From positions 763,907-798,906 of the forward strand of contig NZ_KI530754.1 of NCBI RefSeq assembly GCF_000488255.1: a DNA stretch of 35,000 bases, given 5' to 3'. Source of the stretch: Acinetobacter indicus CIP 110367 (GTDB lineage: Bacteria; Pseudomonadota; Gammaproteobacteria; Pseudomonadales; Moraxellaceae). Under the pieces are notes generated by a model that made no database searches, had not been told where the DNA came from, and saw nothing but the letters and a program-made list of their open reading frames with translations. The translations under genes and the position numbers were made by a program. The number at the start of each line of letters is the position of its first letter. Position 1 is the first letter of the stretch. Positions 7,266-16,327 of the stretch are shown piece by piece.

Positions 7266-8672
7266 TTAAGGGCTGTCTAAAGTTAAAGGCATTTCATTTG
7301 GCTGCGCCACCATGGCTTGCGGGAATAAACGCTGCTCCAGTTGCGGCAACATCAGCTGCATGTTCTTGCCCATCGACCATTGCGGTTCAGATGGTTCAAA
7401 ACCTTGTGCCTGCTCCCATTTTGCCACGGTCAGCTTGGCCTGTGCAAAAGCCTCGGCAAAGCTGTTATTTTCACGCATGGCCTGATCAAAGAAAGCCCGG
7501 CCAAAATAGGTATAATCGGCTTCGTTGGAACAGCCGAATGAAGCGCGATCTGCGGCCGATGCGGTAATTACCAAAGTATTGTCATTTTGCAGGGCCGAAA
7601 CAAAACTGCCCGAATAACAGGCCGAGATCACAATTACGCGCCAGCGGATACCGGATTTATCCAGCGCATCGCGCAGCCATTTTGGATCAACCTGTTGCAG
7701 TTCCAGCGGCGCATTTTCCATTTCAAACTGGTTCGGCAAGCCATGTGAAGTCATGTATAAAAACAGCACATCGCTTTCCGGATTCATCTGCTGGCCTATA
7801 CGGCGCAGTGCCAGTTCCATACTGGTGCGTGAGGCAATCGGGGTGACATTGCGTGTCATCGGGTTATTGACCAGAATCATCGAGCGGCCAAAAGTGCCAA
7901 AGCGGGTATCGAACTGTTCCCGAATCCGCTCGACTTCGGACATAAACACATCCTGATAACTGGCCCCGGCCACGCCCAGAAAATACCAGTGTGATTGTGC
8001 AAATTCACCATACTGAATCTTCTCCAGCGCCTGATTCAGTATCTTGCTTTGTGCATAAAAGGCTTCTTCGCTAAACGTCGGCGGGACCTCTTCCACCTTC
8101 CAGATTGGCTGGCTCTTGACCGACATCTGCCACACCACCAGGGTAAACAGCGTGGCCAGAACAATCAGCGCACGTTCCCACCACGGCCATTTCAGTTCAC
8201 GGGAAAATACCCAGACCACCGCCAGACTCTGCCAGACAAACAGCACCATGAAAATCAGTGGCAGATAGTCATAGAACACATAGGGTAACACATCAATCAT
8301 GCCCAGATATTGGATCAGGCTTTGCAATAAGGCGATGTGAGTATCTAACACCAGCCACAGTAAAGCCGGCACCAGCATGAGGCGTGGATTATTAACGCGC
8401 TGGGACAGGAAAATCCCGACAATTAAGGCAATAAACGGCCACAAGGCATAACTGACCAGACCTTGCGGGTTAAAATCACCGGTTTCACCGGCACTGAGCC
8501 AGCTAAATAAAGTATTGGCCAGACCGCCTAAAATGCCCCAGAAAATCAGTTGCAGAATGGAAGGACGGACAATCTGTAAAGATCGGCGCGAACCAAAAAA
8601 TAACCACATCCCTGCTGTTTGGTTGCTTTTAAAATCATGCCAAAAATTGATGGAGGGTTTAAAGTCGATCAT
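7266..8672 (-). CDS. Membrane-bound C13 family (legumain-like) cysteine protease
   Basis: The first about 185 residues hold roughly five membrane spans (near 38-60, 72-92, 98-118, 127-152 and 165-183). The rest is a clan-CD caspase-like fold of the Peptidase_C13 family. The catalytic His is in YMTSHGLP (His310) and the catalytic Cys in VIVISACYSGSF (Cys352), each after a hydrophobic strand as in legumain and caspases. Clan-CD enzymes act in processing or regulated proteolysis; the substrate here is unknown. Membership of the family is well supported, and the catalytic pair is intact. It is the first gene of a pair with fghA. The ribosome-binding site is weak. Confidence 0.88.
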   Translation of the reverse strand: MIDFKPSINFWHDFKSNQTAGMWLFFGSRRSLQIVRPSILQLIFWGILGGLANTLFSWLSAGETGDFNPQGLVSYALWPFIALIVGIFLSQRVNNPRLMLVPALLWLVLDTHIALLQSLIQYLGMIDVLPYVFYDYLPLIFMVLFVWQSLAVVWVFSRELKWPWWERALIVLATLFTLVVWQMSVKSQPIWKVEEVPPTFSEEAFYAQSKILNQALEKIQYGEFAQSHWYFLGVAGASYQDVFMSEVERIREQFDTRFGTFGRSMILVNNPMTRNVTPIASRTSMELALRRIGQQMNPESDVLFLYMTSHGLPNQFEMENAPLELQQVDPKWLRDALDKSGIRWRVIVISACYSGSFVSALQNDNTLVITASAADRASFGCSNEADYTYFGRAFFDQAMRENNSFAEAFAQAKLTVAKWEQAQGFEPSEPQWSMGKNMQLMLPQLEQRLFPQAMVAQPNEMPLTLDSP

Positions 8673-8785
8673 AAGATTGTCGTTAGCAGTGGCTCGCTTT
8701 GTGCAGACTTAGTTTATGCCTGATGTCATAATTATCAATGCTCTTTTTTAACTATATAACAAATCTTTGCCCAGTTTTGAAGCGA

Positions 8786-9613
8786 TTACCCGTTTACTTT
8801 GGTCGCGTCCTGCTGGAAGTAGGCATCGAAGCGGCAGGCATCTCCGGTCCATTGATGATCCGGTGTTTGCCCGGCCAGATATACCGCCAGACGTGGTCGC
8901 TTAACCACCACACGTTTGGCGATTTTTTGCGCCAGCGGTAGCAAGGCATCGCCCAAATCCATTTCACCATGTTCCGGCAATAACAAATGCAGCAGCTGCA
9001 TCTGCTTTTTGACTTGTGCCTGTTTTTTTACCGCCTGCTGGTTCTGGTCACGCTGTGGAAACATCGGATCCAGATACACCACATCAACAGCCTGCCCTGC
9101 TTCTGCCTGCGCTTTTAAGTAATCAGCCGAATCAGAAAAGACCAAGTGGATGCGTGCGGCAACCTTGCTTAAAAACGGGTCCTGTAGGGCGCGCTGGTAG
9201 CTGTCTTCCAATAAACTAAACAGAATCGGATGCCGTTCTACCAGCGTTACTTCAGCCCCCAAATGCGCCATCAGCAAACTGTCATGGCCCAGACCTGCAG
9301 TTGCATCAATCAGCTGCGGTTTTTCCGCCAGGTTACAGGCACGGGCCAGCATTTCTGACTTTAATGACGCGCGTTTTAAACGCGGAATTTCAGCCTGCCA
9401 GTCTGGCTGCATTTTCATGCCCAGCGCACATAGCCACAGGCCATCGGCATCAACGCACAGCGCCATGTCTGGATGCAGTCTTAAAAAACGTGCATTCAGT
9501 TTGTCGATGACATCAATTTGAAGGGTAACCCCACGTGAAGAAAGCACAGCCTGATAGTGCTGTGCTTTCTCAAAAAATGCGGGTTCGGTATAGCAGCGAA
9601 GTTCGCTTACCAT
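8786..9613 (-). CDS. rsmJ: 16S rRNA (guanine(1516)-N(2))-methyltransferase RsmJ
   Basis: This SAM-dependent methyltransferase modifies G1516 of 16S rRNA. The 275-residue protein has the SAM-binding motif DATAGLGHD (103-111), the acidic residue after strand 2 in LVERHP (about 124-129), and the catalytic DPMFP motif (182-186), all characteristic of RsmJ. It is the last gene of the tsaB-uppP-rsmJ operon. Its ATG overlaps the uppP stop by seven bases (ATGGTAA), which points to translational coupling. Confidence 0.94.
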   Translation of the reverse strand: MVSELRCYTEPAFFEKAQHYQAVLSSRGVTLQIDVIDKLNARFLRLHPDMALCVDADGLWLCALGMKMQPDWQAEIPRLKRASLKSEMLARACNLAEKPQLIDATAGLGHDSLLMAHLGAEVTLVERHPILFSLLEDSYQRALQDPFLSKVAARIHLVFSDSADYLKAQAEAGQAVDVVYLDPMFPQRDQNQQAVKKQAQVKKQMQLLHLLLPEHGEMDLGDALLPLAQKIAKRVVVKRPRLAVYLAGQTPDHQWTGDACRFDAYFQQDATKVNG

Positions 9614-10431
9614 AAGGTCCAGCCTGTATATGCAAAGAGTAAAATCAGAAGGCCTGACACAATACGATACCAGGCAAAAATCATAAAGTCGCGTTTGGCC
9701 ACATACGCCACCAGCGCGCGAATTAAGATTAATGCGGAGATAAAGGAAACAATAATTCCGACGCTCAGTACGGTCCAGTCCTGCGTGGTCTGGAAGACAT
9801 CATAACTTTGATATAAATCCAGCAAGCCTGCGCCAATAATCACCGGAATTCCCAGAAAGAACGAGAATTCTGTCGCCGCTTTACGTGATACGCCCAGGAA
9901 CATCGCCCCAATAATGGTCGCGCCCGAACGTGAAGTGCCCGGAATTAAAGACAGTACCTGAATCAGACCAATCCAGATCGCATCTTTATAGGTCAGGTCT
10001 TCAACTTCCTGCGCCCGTACTTGAGGTGGATGCTTCTCAATCCAGATAATGATCAGACCACCAATAATCAGGCCAATAGCCACGGCGATATCATTAAACA
10101 ACATCGCTTTCACGGTTTGCCCGAAAGTCAAACCAATCAGAATAATCGGCAGCGAGGCCAGAATCAGGCCAAAGCCCAGACGGCGTCCAGTTTCTTCGCC
10201 GGTGAACATGCCGGTGGCTGCGCCCCAAAGCCGGGTCCAGTATTCATAAATCACTGCTGCAATTGCCCCCATTTGAATGGCAATTACAAAAACATCACTT
10301 TTTTCTTTGGTCCAGAAGTTCATCAGTTCTGAAGCCAAAATTAAATGGCCGGTACTGGAAATTGGTAAGAATTCTGTGATTCCTTCAACAATTCCCATAA
10401 TTGCCGCTTTCAGCAGCAGTAAAAAATCCAT
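9607..10431 (-). CDS. uppP: Undecaprenyl-diphosphatase UppP (BacA)
   Basis: This multi-pass inner-membrane enzyme dephosphorylates undecaprenyl diphosphate to recycle the lipid carrier for peptidoglycan and surface polysaccharide synthesis. Overproduction of the family gives bacitracin resistance. The 274-residue length is normal. The catalytic motif [14 protein letters not shown] is at 17-30 and the second motif PGTSRSGAT lies near 164-172; both are intact. The ribosome-binding site AGGA precedes the ATG. It is 12 bases after tsaB and overlaps rsmJ. Confidence 0.96.
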   Translation of the reverse strand: MDFLLLLKAAIMGIVEGITEFLPISSTGHLILASELMNFWTKEKSDVFVIAIQMGAIAAVIYEYWTRLWGAATGMFTGEETGRRLGFGLILASLPIILIGLTFGQTVKAMLFNDIAVAIGLIIGGLIIIWIEKHPPQVRAQEVEDLTYKDAIWIGLIQVLSLIPGTSRSGATIIGAMFLGVSRKAATEFSFFLGIPVIIGAGLLDLYQSYDVFQTTQDWTVLSVGIIVSFISALILIRALVAYVAKRDFMIFAWYRIVSGLLILLFAYTGWTLW

Positions 10432-10443
10432 AGAAAATCCTAG

Positions 10444-11109
10444 TTATGATTTGCCTTGTTCTGGAATTTTTTTCCAAGCATTATCCCGCAAATACACTGG
10501 TAATGCGTATTCCGCACTGACCCATGCTTCACGTTGGGCCAATACGCGTGCAATGGTAGCAATATCTTGCGCCGTTGCACTTAAGTCTTTGTATTGTGTT
10601 TGTGCTTGTTGCAATAAGGTTGAACCTGAGCCCACCAATGGGAACTGCGCTACGGCCGCCGCATCACTATAGCCCAATAACTGTTCTTCGCTCACTGGCT
10701 GCATAATGCCTTCTGCATCTAACTGGAAACTGGCGATATAGACTTCATTCATCCGCGCATCCAGCACTGCCGTTACCGCGCTTAAACCTGCCAGCCGATA
10801 AGCCGCTTGCGCCAGTGCCTGCAAGGTCGATACCGGAATGACCGGTAAATCATGTGACCAGGCCAGTGCCTGTGCCACCGCGGCATTAATCCGCACGCCA
10901 CTGAATGAGCCCGGGCCACGGCTAAAGGCCACTGCGGTTAAATCGGCAGTGGCCGTTTCGGTCTGAGCAAAACCTTGCTCAATCATCGGGAGAATGGTTT
11001 GGGTTTGTGCCTTGGCGCGCTCATCCAACTGAAAAAACAGTTCCTGCGTGTCATTTACAATCGAAACGGAACACTGCTCATTGGCAGTTTCCAATGCCAG
11101 TAACTTCAT
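10444..11109 (-). CDS. tsaB: TsaB, tRNA threonylcarbamoyladenosine biosynthesis protein
   Basis: TsaB is a partner of TsaD and TsaE in making the t6A modification at position 37 of ANN-decoding tRNAs. The N-terminus MKLLALETANEQCSVS and the SRGPGSFSGVRI segment near 63-74 are typical of this ASKHA-fold family. I chose the ATG at 11109, preceded by AAGG at a good distance; an in-frame TTG two codons upstream would add Met-Cys but is less likely. The protein is about 221 residues, a normal length. It is the first gene of the tsaB-uppP-rsmJ operon. Confidence 0.93.
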   Translation of the reverse strand: MKLLALETANEQCSVSIVNDTQELFFQLDERAKAQTQTILPMIEQGFAQTETATADLTAVAFSRGPGSFSGVRINAAVAQALAWSHDLPVIPVSTLQALAQAAYRLAGLSAVTAVLDARMNEVYIASFQLDAEGIMQPVSEEQLLGYSDAAAVAQFPLVGSGSTLLQQAQTQYKDLSATAQDIATIARVLAQREAWVSAEYALPVYLRDNAWKKIPEQGKS

Positions 11110-11201
11110 GCACAACCTTAAAATTAAATTTTAAAAACTGGCCGCTATCATACTCCACTCCTAGACACTAGGCGAGAACTTCACCGGCTTTCACACAGAA
11201 A

Positions 11202-11226
11202 AAAAGCCAGTTTCAAACTGGCTTTT
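11202..11226 (-). terminator. Rho-independent terminator after the gamma-carbonic anhydrase gene
   Basis: AAAAGCCAGTTT pairs with AAACTGGCTTTT around a single C, and on the minus strand a run of seven T follows. It ends the Nudix/gamma-carbonic-anhydrase transcript, eight bases after the stop codon. Confidence 0.88.
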
Positions 11227-11233
11227 AGGTATC

Positions 11234-11764
11234 TTAAAATTCAACTTTTTCCAACTGCTGGAAATGCTGGAAGTGCTCGGCATAATGTAAGGCGCTTAGT
11301 TTCAGGCGGGCTGCCCCTGCTTCATCCAGGGTTTTTACAATCTTGCCGGGAGAACCCATCACCACCGAATTATCAGGGATGACTTTGCCCTCTGGAATCA
11401 GCGCATTGGCGCCAATAATACAGTTTTTCCCAATCACGGCATGATTCAGCACCACCGCATTAATACCAATCAGACTGTTATCGCCGATGGTACAGCCATG
11501 CAGCATGGCCTGATGACCAATGGTGACATAGTTACCAATTTGCATCTCAATGCCCGCATCGGTATGCAGCACTGCATTTTCCTGGACATTGCTAAAATCT
11601 CCAAGGCGAATCAGGCTGTTATCGCCACGCACCACCGCACCAAACCAGATACTCACCTGCCGGCCCAGCTCGACCTGACCAATAACCGTTGCGGTTTCGG
11701 CCACCCAACCATCCCATGGTTGATGTAATGCTTTTGGGGCAATGCCCTGAAATTTATACAACAT
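11234..11764 (-). CDS. Gamma-carbonic anhydrase family protein (left-handed beta-helix)
   Basis: The 176-residue protein is built of hexapeptide repeats through about residues 30-145, giving a left-handed beta-helix. Metal-ligand histidines appear in NAVLHTDAG, IGHQAMLHGC and related segments, as in the YrdA/PaaY/CaiE branch of gamma-carbonic anhydrases. Whether it is an active carbonic anhydrase or a thioesterase-like relative cannot be told from the sequence. It follows the CoA-type Nudix gene by nine bases and is followed by a strong terminator. Confidence 0.9.
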   Translation of the reverse strand: MLYKFQGIAPKALHQPWDGWVAETATVIGQVELGRQVSIWFGAVVRGDNSLIRLGDFSNVQENAVLHTDAGIEMQIGNYVTIGHQAMLHGCTIGDNSLIGINAVVLNHAVIGKNCIIGANALIPEGKVIPDNSVVMGSPGKIVKTLDEAGAARLKLSALHYAEHFQHFQQLEKVEF

Positions 11765-11773
11765 TAAAATTCC

Positions 11774-12382
11774 CTATTTAGATGATTTAAATCGAAACGT
11801 CGGTGAATTCAGTAAAAATGGCCATTCTTTTTGATAATCCAGCCCATACTGAAATAAAGCCACCAGCATCCGTGCGGTTAATCCCCAGACAATCTCATTT
11901 TCAACACGCATACTGGGAAAATATAAGGACTGATGGGCATAGCGTACCTCATATGGCACGGGCGGCGCTTCCATCAGATTTTTTAAAGAGGCGAAAAAAA
12001 TACGGTCAATTTCGGTCGGTTGCGCTGACAGCTGCACCTCGGGTGGAATCAGGCCGACAATGGGTTTGACCAGCATGCCATTACGCGATTTTTGCATTGG
12101 CAAATCGCCAATCAGTTCCACATCAAAAGGATTCAGCGCAGTTTCTTCCTGTGCTTCGCGCAGTGCCACCACAATATTACTGGTATCCTGTGGATCGCGC
12201 TTGCCGCCCGGGAAAGACACCTCACCGGCATGGCTGTTTAAATAGGCCGAGCGGCGGGTCAGCAGGACTTTCGGCTGAGCTTCATCGGTAATCGCAATCA
12301 ACACGGCCGCATGCGCCTCACGCATACTTCGCGAGAAGCGTAAGCGCTGTTGCAATTCCTGTGTCAATGAATGCTCTACCAT
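11774..12382 (-). CDS. Nudix hydrolase, CoA pyrophosphatase type (NudL-like)
   Basis: The 202-residue protein contains a Nudix box starting GGKRDPQDTSN at about 59-69 and ending REAQEE at about 74-79. An Asp replaces the first Glu of the general Nudix pattern, as seen in the CoA-pyrophosphatase branch. The preceding LLTRRSAYLNSHAGEVSFPGG segment is also typical of that branch (written here from about 40 to 60). Family members cleave CoA or acyl-CoA to 3',5'-ADP and 4'-phosphopantetheine derivatives. It is the first gene of a two-gene operon with the gamma-carbonic anhydrase and lies head to head with a second Nudix gene. Confidence 0.88.
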   Translation of the reverse strand: MVEHSLTQELQQRLRFSRSMREAHAAVLIAITDEAQPKVLLTRRSAYLNSHAGEVSFPGGKRDPQDTSNIVVALREAQEETALNPFDVELIGDLPMQKSRNGMLVKPIVGLIPPEVQLSAQPTEIDRIFFASLKNLMEAPPVPYEVRYAHQSLYFPSMRVENEIVWGLTARMLVALFQYGLDYQKEWPFLLNSPTFRFKSSK

Positions 12383-12495
12383 CTTTTATTATCCTGATTG
12401 CCTGACTTTCATCATAGCTGAAATTCTGGGCAAAAGGATAGAAATGATGCCAAAGTTCATTTTTTCAGTTATGCTGATCAGCAACTTTATCGTTG

Positions 12496-13053
12496 ATGCT
12501 GAATATGAACTTTTGCGGAACGTGTGGACATAAAACAACGGAAAAAATTCCTTTAGGCGATCATCAGTTACGCCGTGTTTGCAGCCATTGTGGCAGTATT
12601 CATTATGTGAATCCGAAAGTGATTTGCGGTGCTTTGGTGCTGTGGGAAGATCAGGTGTTATTATGCCGCCGTGCCATTGAACCGCGTTATGGACTCTGGA
12701 CCCTACCTGCCGGTTATATGGAACTGTTTGAAACCATGGAACAAGGCGCGGCACGTGAAACCCGTGAAGAAGCAGAAGCGGAAATCGAGATTGAGCAGCT
12801 GTACTGCATGTACAACATTCCACGGATTGGCCAGATTTATGTGCTGTTTAAAGCGCAGCTGATTGAAGGTCAATTTGGGGCGGGTGAAGAAACTATTGAA
12901 TCGCGTCTGTTTAGCGAAGATGAAATTCCATGGGCAGAACTAGCCTTCCCAAGCGTGGAACATACCTTAAGACATTATTTTGAAGACCGCAAAAACCAGC
13001 ATTTCCCGACTCATCTGGAAACCTTGGGTACGCGTTTGGATCATACTGGTTAA
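12496..13053 (+). CDS. Nudix hydrolase with N-terminal zinc ribbon
   Basis: A zinc ribbon of the CGTCGH / CSHCG type begins within the first 10 residues. A Nudix domain follows, whose box runs from the AGYMELFE segment to ARETREEAEAE. Zinc ribbon plus Nudix recalls NudC (NAD/RNA decapping), but this protein (about 185 residues) is shorter than NudC and belongs to a smaller family often labelled only as Nudix. The substrate is unknown. Starts are possible at TTG 12493, ATG 12496 and ATG 12505; none has a strong ribosome-binding site, and the zinc ribbon would survive with any of them. Confidence 0.88.
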   Translation: MLNMNFCGTCGHKTTEKIPLGDHQLRRVCSHCGSIHYVNPKVICGALVLWEDQVLLCRRAIEPRYGLWTLPAGYMELFETMEQGAARETREEAEAEIEIEQLYCMYNIPRIGQIYVLFKAQLIEGQFGAGEETIESRLFSEDEIPWAELAFPSVEHTLRHYFEDRKNQHFPTHLETLGTRLDHTG

Positions 13054-13074
13054 CAATAAATATCCCCGCCAAGA

Positions 13075-13100
13075 AAAAGCCCATCCGTAGATGGGCTTTT
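13075..13100. terminator. Bidirectional terminator between the Nudix gene and filF
   Basis: AAAAGCCCATC pairs with GATGGGCTTTT around a 4-base loop. The A and T runs on both sides let it serve both the plus-strand Nudix gene and the minus-strand fil operon ending at 13124. Confidence 0.9.
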
Positions 13101-13123
13101 GTATTTTAATGAATATATTGCTG

Positions 13124-15052
13124 TTACTGGATACGCACCTGTTCCGGGTTATAACAGTCCGCCACTTCGATGCTCACGGTTCCACCGGTGAGTTTAGCCA
13201 GTTCTTTATCGGCATCCGTAGCATTGTTGCTATCCTGATTGGTAAAAGTCTTGAGCTGCAAGGTATACAGGTTACTCCATGACACGGTATTGTTGCCGGA
13301 GAAGTCACTCAGGCTAATCCGGGTCGAGGTATGATTGACCAGATTACCCATATTCAGCCGCGCACCACCCACCACCATGGCCTGCTCGCCCTGGGTATTG
13401 TCAACCCGGGTATTCAGACCAATTACGGCACCATTCAGCTGGTTAAAGACCGGATTGGCCAGAATCATCCGCAGGGTAATCGCCTGATTGCTCAGATCGG
13501 TTGCTCCCAGCACACCAATACGATATTGCGTGACATTATTACTATCCACAATCTCTGGCGTGCTGCTATCTGTAGCGACTGCGCAGGTCCCCGACAGATC
13601 GGTTGCGGTCGGATTTGGGCCAATATCGGTACGGATATTGCCCTGCTCATCCAGCACAATCCCGAGCTTAATTGCTGGCGCGGCATTATTAGCAAAATTG
13701 AAATTCAGAGTGGCATATAACGGGAAAATATAACGCTCACCCAAGGCCACATTTTTCGCCGAAGTAAAAATCCGGTTATCCAGGAAATTCACCTGAAAAT
13801 ATTTATAGATATCCAGTGAGCCCTTAAACTGATCCGTGCCAATAGTCTGGGTCCAGCGGCCATATTCTTCCGGCTTTCCTGTCGGGAACTTGGTCAGGGT
13901 TTTATAAATGCCTTCGGTGCCGGCAATCATATAATCGTTATACAGTTTCCCCTGGGTCACGGTAAAATCTTCAGTCCGGTTACTGTTGATGCTAAAACGA
14001 TAAGGCCCCTGGATCGTTTCATTCAGTGGATTAATCCAGTTATTTTGTGCCGCTGCGGTCATCAGTTCCGGACGGACACGTTTCAAGAAATCGGCCGTAA
14101 TGGTCAATAACGGGTTTTCATTACTGGTCGACATGGTTCCACGCCACTGCATGCCATAACCGAAAGTATAACCCGAGCGATCGGTCATCAACTGGAACTG
14201 GCCAATCAGGTGTTTTAAGGTATTCGAGTTCTGTTTACAATCATCCTGATTACAGCCATATAAACCTTGTGGTAAGGTCGAACCCTCCACAGCCAGTACC
14301 GGATAGTTGGCCTGATAAGAGGCAGAGTTGGTCATATAAACCAGGGTTTTCAGCGCGTCAAAGGCCTGCGCATCACTGACGGTGCTCAAGTCAACCCAAG
14401 GACTTAACTTGCTGACATAGGCACCGGAACGGTAATCCTCTAGCGTCACCGACCCCAAAATATCATCCAGCTGTTCTTTTTTTAGCGCAGAAATGTAAAG
14501 TGGCTGCACATCACCGGCAATGGTTGGCCGCTCCTGGTTCTTGGAACTTTCAATTGATAAAGCCTGTAAAATACGTGTAATTGCCTGTGCCACTTGAACA
14601 GTTGAATCCGATGGGGTCAGTTCGGTTGCGGCCTGTCCGGTTAAGCCACGGGCAATATCCAGCAGGGTTAAACGCGGCAAGCTGGCACTGACCGAATTGG
14701 CCAGACCAATATCAGCTAGGCTTACTGTCCCCAGATTAATTGATTTTTCTGTTTTTTCCTGAATAAAGAAATGGACTTTATCACCGGCACTACATTTACC
14801 GGTGGCGGCATTGGTGGTTGGCGCAATCAGGGTAATATAGGTTTTGCTTGGATCACTGCTACAGGTGAAATTCAGGCCATCCACCGGATAATCCAGGGCA
14901 AACTCCACACAGTTTTGCCCGCTAACACAACTGCCATTAATTTCCGACACAATATTCGGCTCTGGAATGACATTGGCACTTTCACCACCACAGCCACTGA
15001 GTGCCATCATCAAGGCGGTACTGCTCAAGGCTAAAATATTTGATTTCTTCAT
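13124..15052 (-). CDS. filF: FilF, large lipoprotein of the fil cluster
   Basis: This 642-residue protein has a lipoprotein signal with lipobox LSGC (Cys21) followed by GGES, so it is probably outer-membrane anchored. The mature region starts with a small Cys-containing domain (Cys pairs near 42/48, 63 and 83). A long mixed region follows in which many Asn/Thr/Ser-rich segments suggest beta structure, and a Cys pair lies near 268/273. I recognise it from the Acinetobacter cluster annotated as putative pilus assembly proteins FilA-FilF; no enzymatic motif is visible. It is the last gene, 18 bases after filE, and is followed by a terminator. The molecular role is unknown; anchoring or assembly of an exported polymer is inferred. 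Confidence 0.82.
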   Translation of the reverse strand: MKKSNILALSSTALMMALSGCGGESANVIPEPNIVSEINGSCVSGQNCVEFALDYPVDGLNFTCSSDPSKTYITLIAPTTNAATGKCSAGDKVHFFIQEKTEKSINLGTVSLADIGLANSVSASLPRLTLLDIARGLTGQAATELTPSDSTVQVAQAITRILQALSIESSKNQERPTIAGDVQPLYISALKKEQLDDILGSVTLEDYRSGAYVSKLSPWVDLSTVSDAQAFDALKTLVYMTNSASYQANYPVLAVEGSTLPQGLYGCNQDDCKQNSNTLKHLIGQFQLMTDRSGYTFGYGMQWRGTMSTSNENPLLTITADFLKRVRPELMTAAAQNNWINPLNETIQGPYRFSINSNRTEDFTVTQGKLYNDYMIAGTEGIYKTLTKFPTGKPEEYGRWTQTIGTDQFKGSLDIYKYFQVNFLDNRIFTSAKNVALGERYIFPLYATLNFNFANNAAPAIKLGIVLDEQGNIRTDIGPNPTATDLSGTCAVATDSSTPEIVDSNNVTQYRIGVLGATDLSNQAITLRMILANPVFNQLNGAVIGLNTRVDNTQGEQAMVVGGARLNMGNLVNHTSTRISLSDFSGNNTVSWSNLYTLQLKTFTNQDSNNATDADKELAKLTGGTVSIEVADCYNPEQVRIQ

Positions 15053-15070
15053 CCTGATGTCTCATGTTTT

Positions 15071-16327
15071 TTATTGATCTAAGGCAATAATTTTCAATTG
15101 GCCCTGATTACTTAACTGGCGGTTTTCCATATCGATTGCCGATGCCAGCGGGGTTAAAAGAAGATAACGGGTTTGAGCCGGCAATTGAATCACCCCTTCC
15201 ACCTGCTCATGTTGCAATAAGGTGGATTGAGTATCCTGGCTCTTGTAGCCGCCTGCACCTTCAATCACACAGCCTTGCGCATCCAGAAAAACGGCAAAAG
15301 GCCAGTAAAATGTAGGTTGCCGCGTTTTAGAAGCGTATGAATTCACCTGAAGATGGCGTAAATCTCCCTCCAGCTTCACCACCTCATAATCAAATTCATC
15401 TGTTAATGGTGCACGTGGCCAGAGATTGACGTCTTTCTGTACGGCCAGGGTCTTGGCATGTTTAATTTTTTTATTGTTAAAACAGGACTGGCCTAAACTG
15501 CTGATGGCATCGGCCTGTGCAATACGATAATAAGTCGATGACAGCACCATTGGCTTGACACTTTCTGGCTTGCGTTTCTTGAACAGGCGATCCAGCACCG
15601 ATTGTCCGACTCCTTTTTCACGTTCTACCACCTGCACCCGGGTCGCACCACCGCCCAATTTACTGTCGACTACGCCTTCCGGCATCATATAAAAACGCTT
15701 TTTCCCCTCCAGGTTAAATTCACCGTGTTCCAGGTATTCATTATTGACGTACTGCTCCCCTTCCATTTCGGTAAAACCGGAAGATGAAGTACGGTCTGGT
15801 TGATCAGCTTGCACAGTCTTCAATACTTTCTGAGATTCAGTTTGCGGGATGACAGATGTAATCGTTGGAGATGATGAAGCTGGTACAGCTTTTGTGGTTG
15901 CCGATACAACTGGTGTGACGACAGGCTGTTCCACAACTGCTGTATCTGGTGTTTTTTGAGGGATACTTTCTGTGAGTTTCACCGTAGTGACTGGTTGAGC
16001 TGGTATCACAGATACGGTGCTAACTGTGGGTACGACTGCAACAGCAGGAGCTCTGACAGGTTCAGAAACGGGAATTTGCGCTTGCGGCTGCGCCGGATTC
16101 AAAGCAGACGATGCTCTACTTTGTGCCTGCGTTTTGTTTACCGGCACAGCTTCTTTTTTCGCGGCCGGCCGGGTTTCGGCCTTACGCTGTACCACCATCG
16201 GCCGGCCATCCGGGCCAATAATGGTATAAAACTCATTGGCATAACTTACACTGGCCGAGCCCAAAGACAGCGCCCAGAGTGAAGACTGGCAAATCAAGCC
16301 AGATAAACGCTTTATCACTTTTACCAT
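15071..16327 (-). CDS. filE: FilE, periplasmic protein with proline-rich spacer
   Basis: The 418-residue protein has a cleavable signal peptide (about 1-30, SVSYA end) and a short EFYTIIGPDGRPMVV-type motif right after it, reminiscent of DUF4124-like segments. A long Pro/Val/Thr/Ser-rich region (about 50-170) follows, then a compact C-terminal part from about 230 that ends in hydrophobic strands. The spacer resembles those that span the periplasm or link envelope domains. The ATG overlaps the filD stop by seven bases (ATGGTAA), so it is translationally coupled to filD. The name comes from the fil cluster; the function is unknown. Confidence 0.82.
   Translation of the reverse strand: MVKVIKRLSGLICQSSLWALSLGSASVSYANEFYTIIGPDGRPMVVQRKAETRPAAKKEAVPVNKTQAQSRASSALNPAQPQAQIPVSEPVRAPAVAVVPTVSTVSVIPAQPVTTVKLTESIPQKTPDTAVVEQPVVTPVVSATTKAVPASSSPTITSVIPQTESQKVLKTVQADQPDRTSSSGFTEMEGEQYVNNEYLEHGEFNLEGKKRFYMMPEGVVDSKLGGGATRVQVVEREKGVGQSVLDRLFKKRKPESVKPMVLSSTYYRIAQADAISSLGQSCFNNKKIKHAKTLAVQKDVNLWPRAPLTDEFDYEVVKLEGDLRHLQVNSYASKTRQPTFYWPFAVFLDAQGCVIEGAGGYKSQDTQSTLLQHEQVEGVIQLPAQTRYLLLTPLASAIDMENRQLSNQGQLKIIALDQ

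Noticed and set aside
12389..12823. 144-codon minus-strand frame
   Set aside because: It is antisense to the zinc-ribbon Nudix gene, whose protein has clear family motifs.
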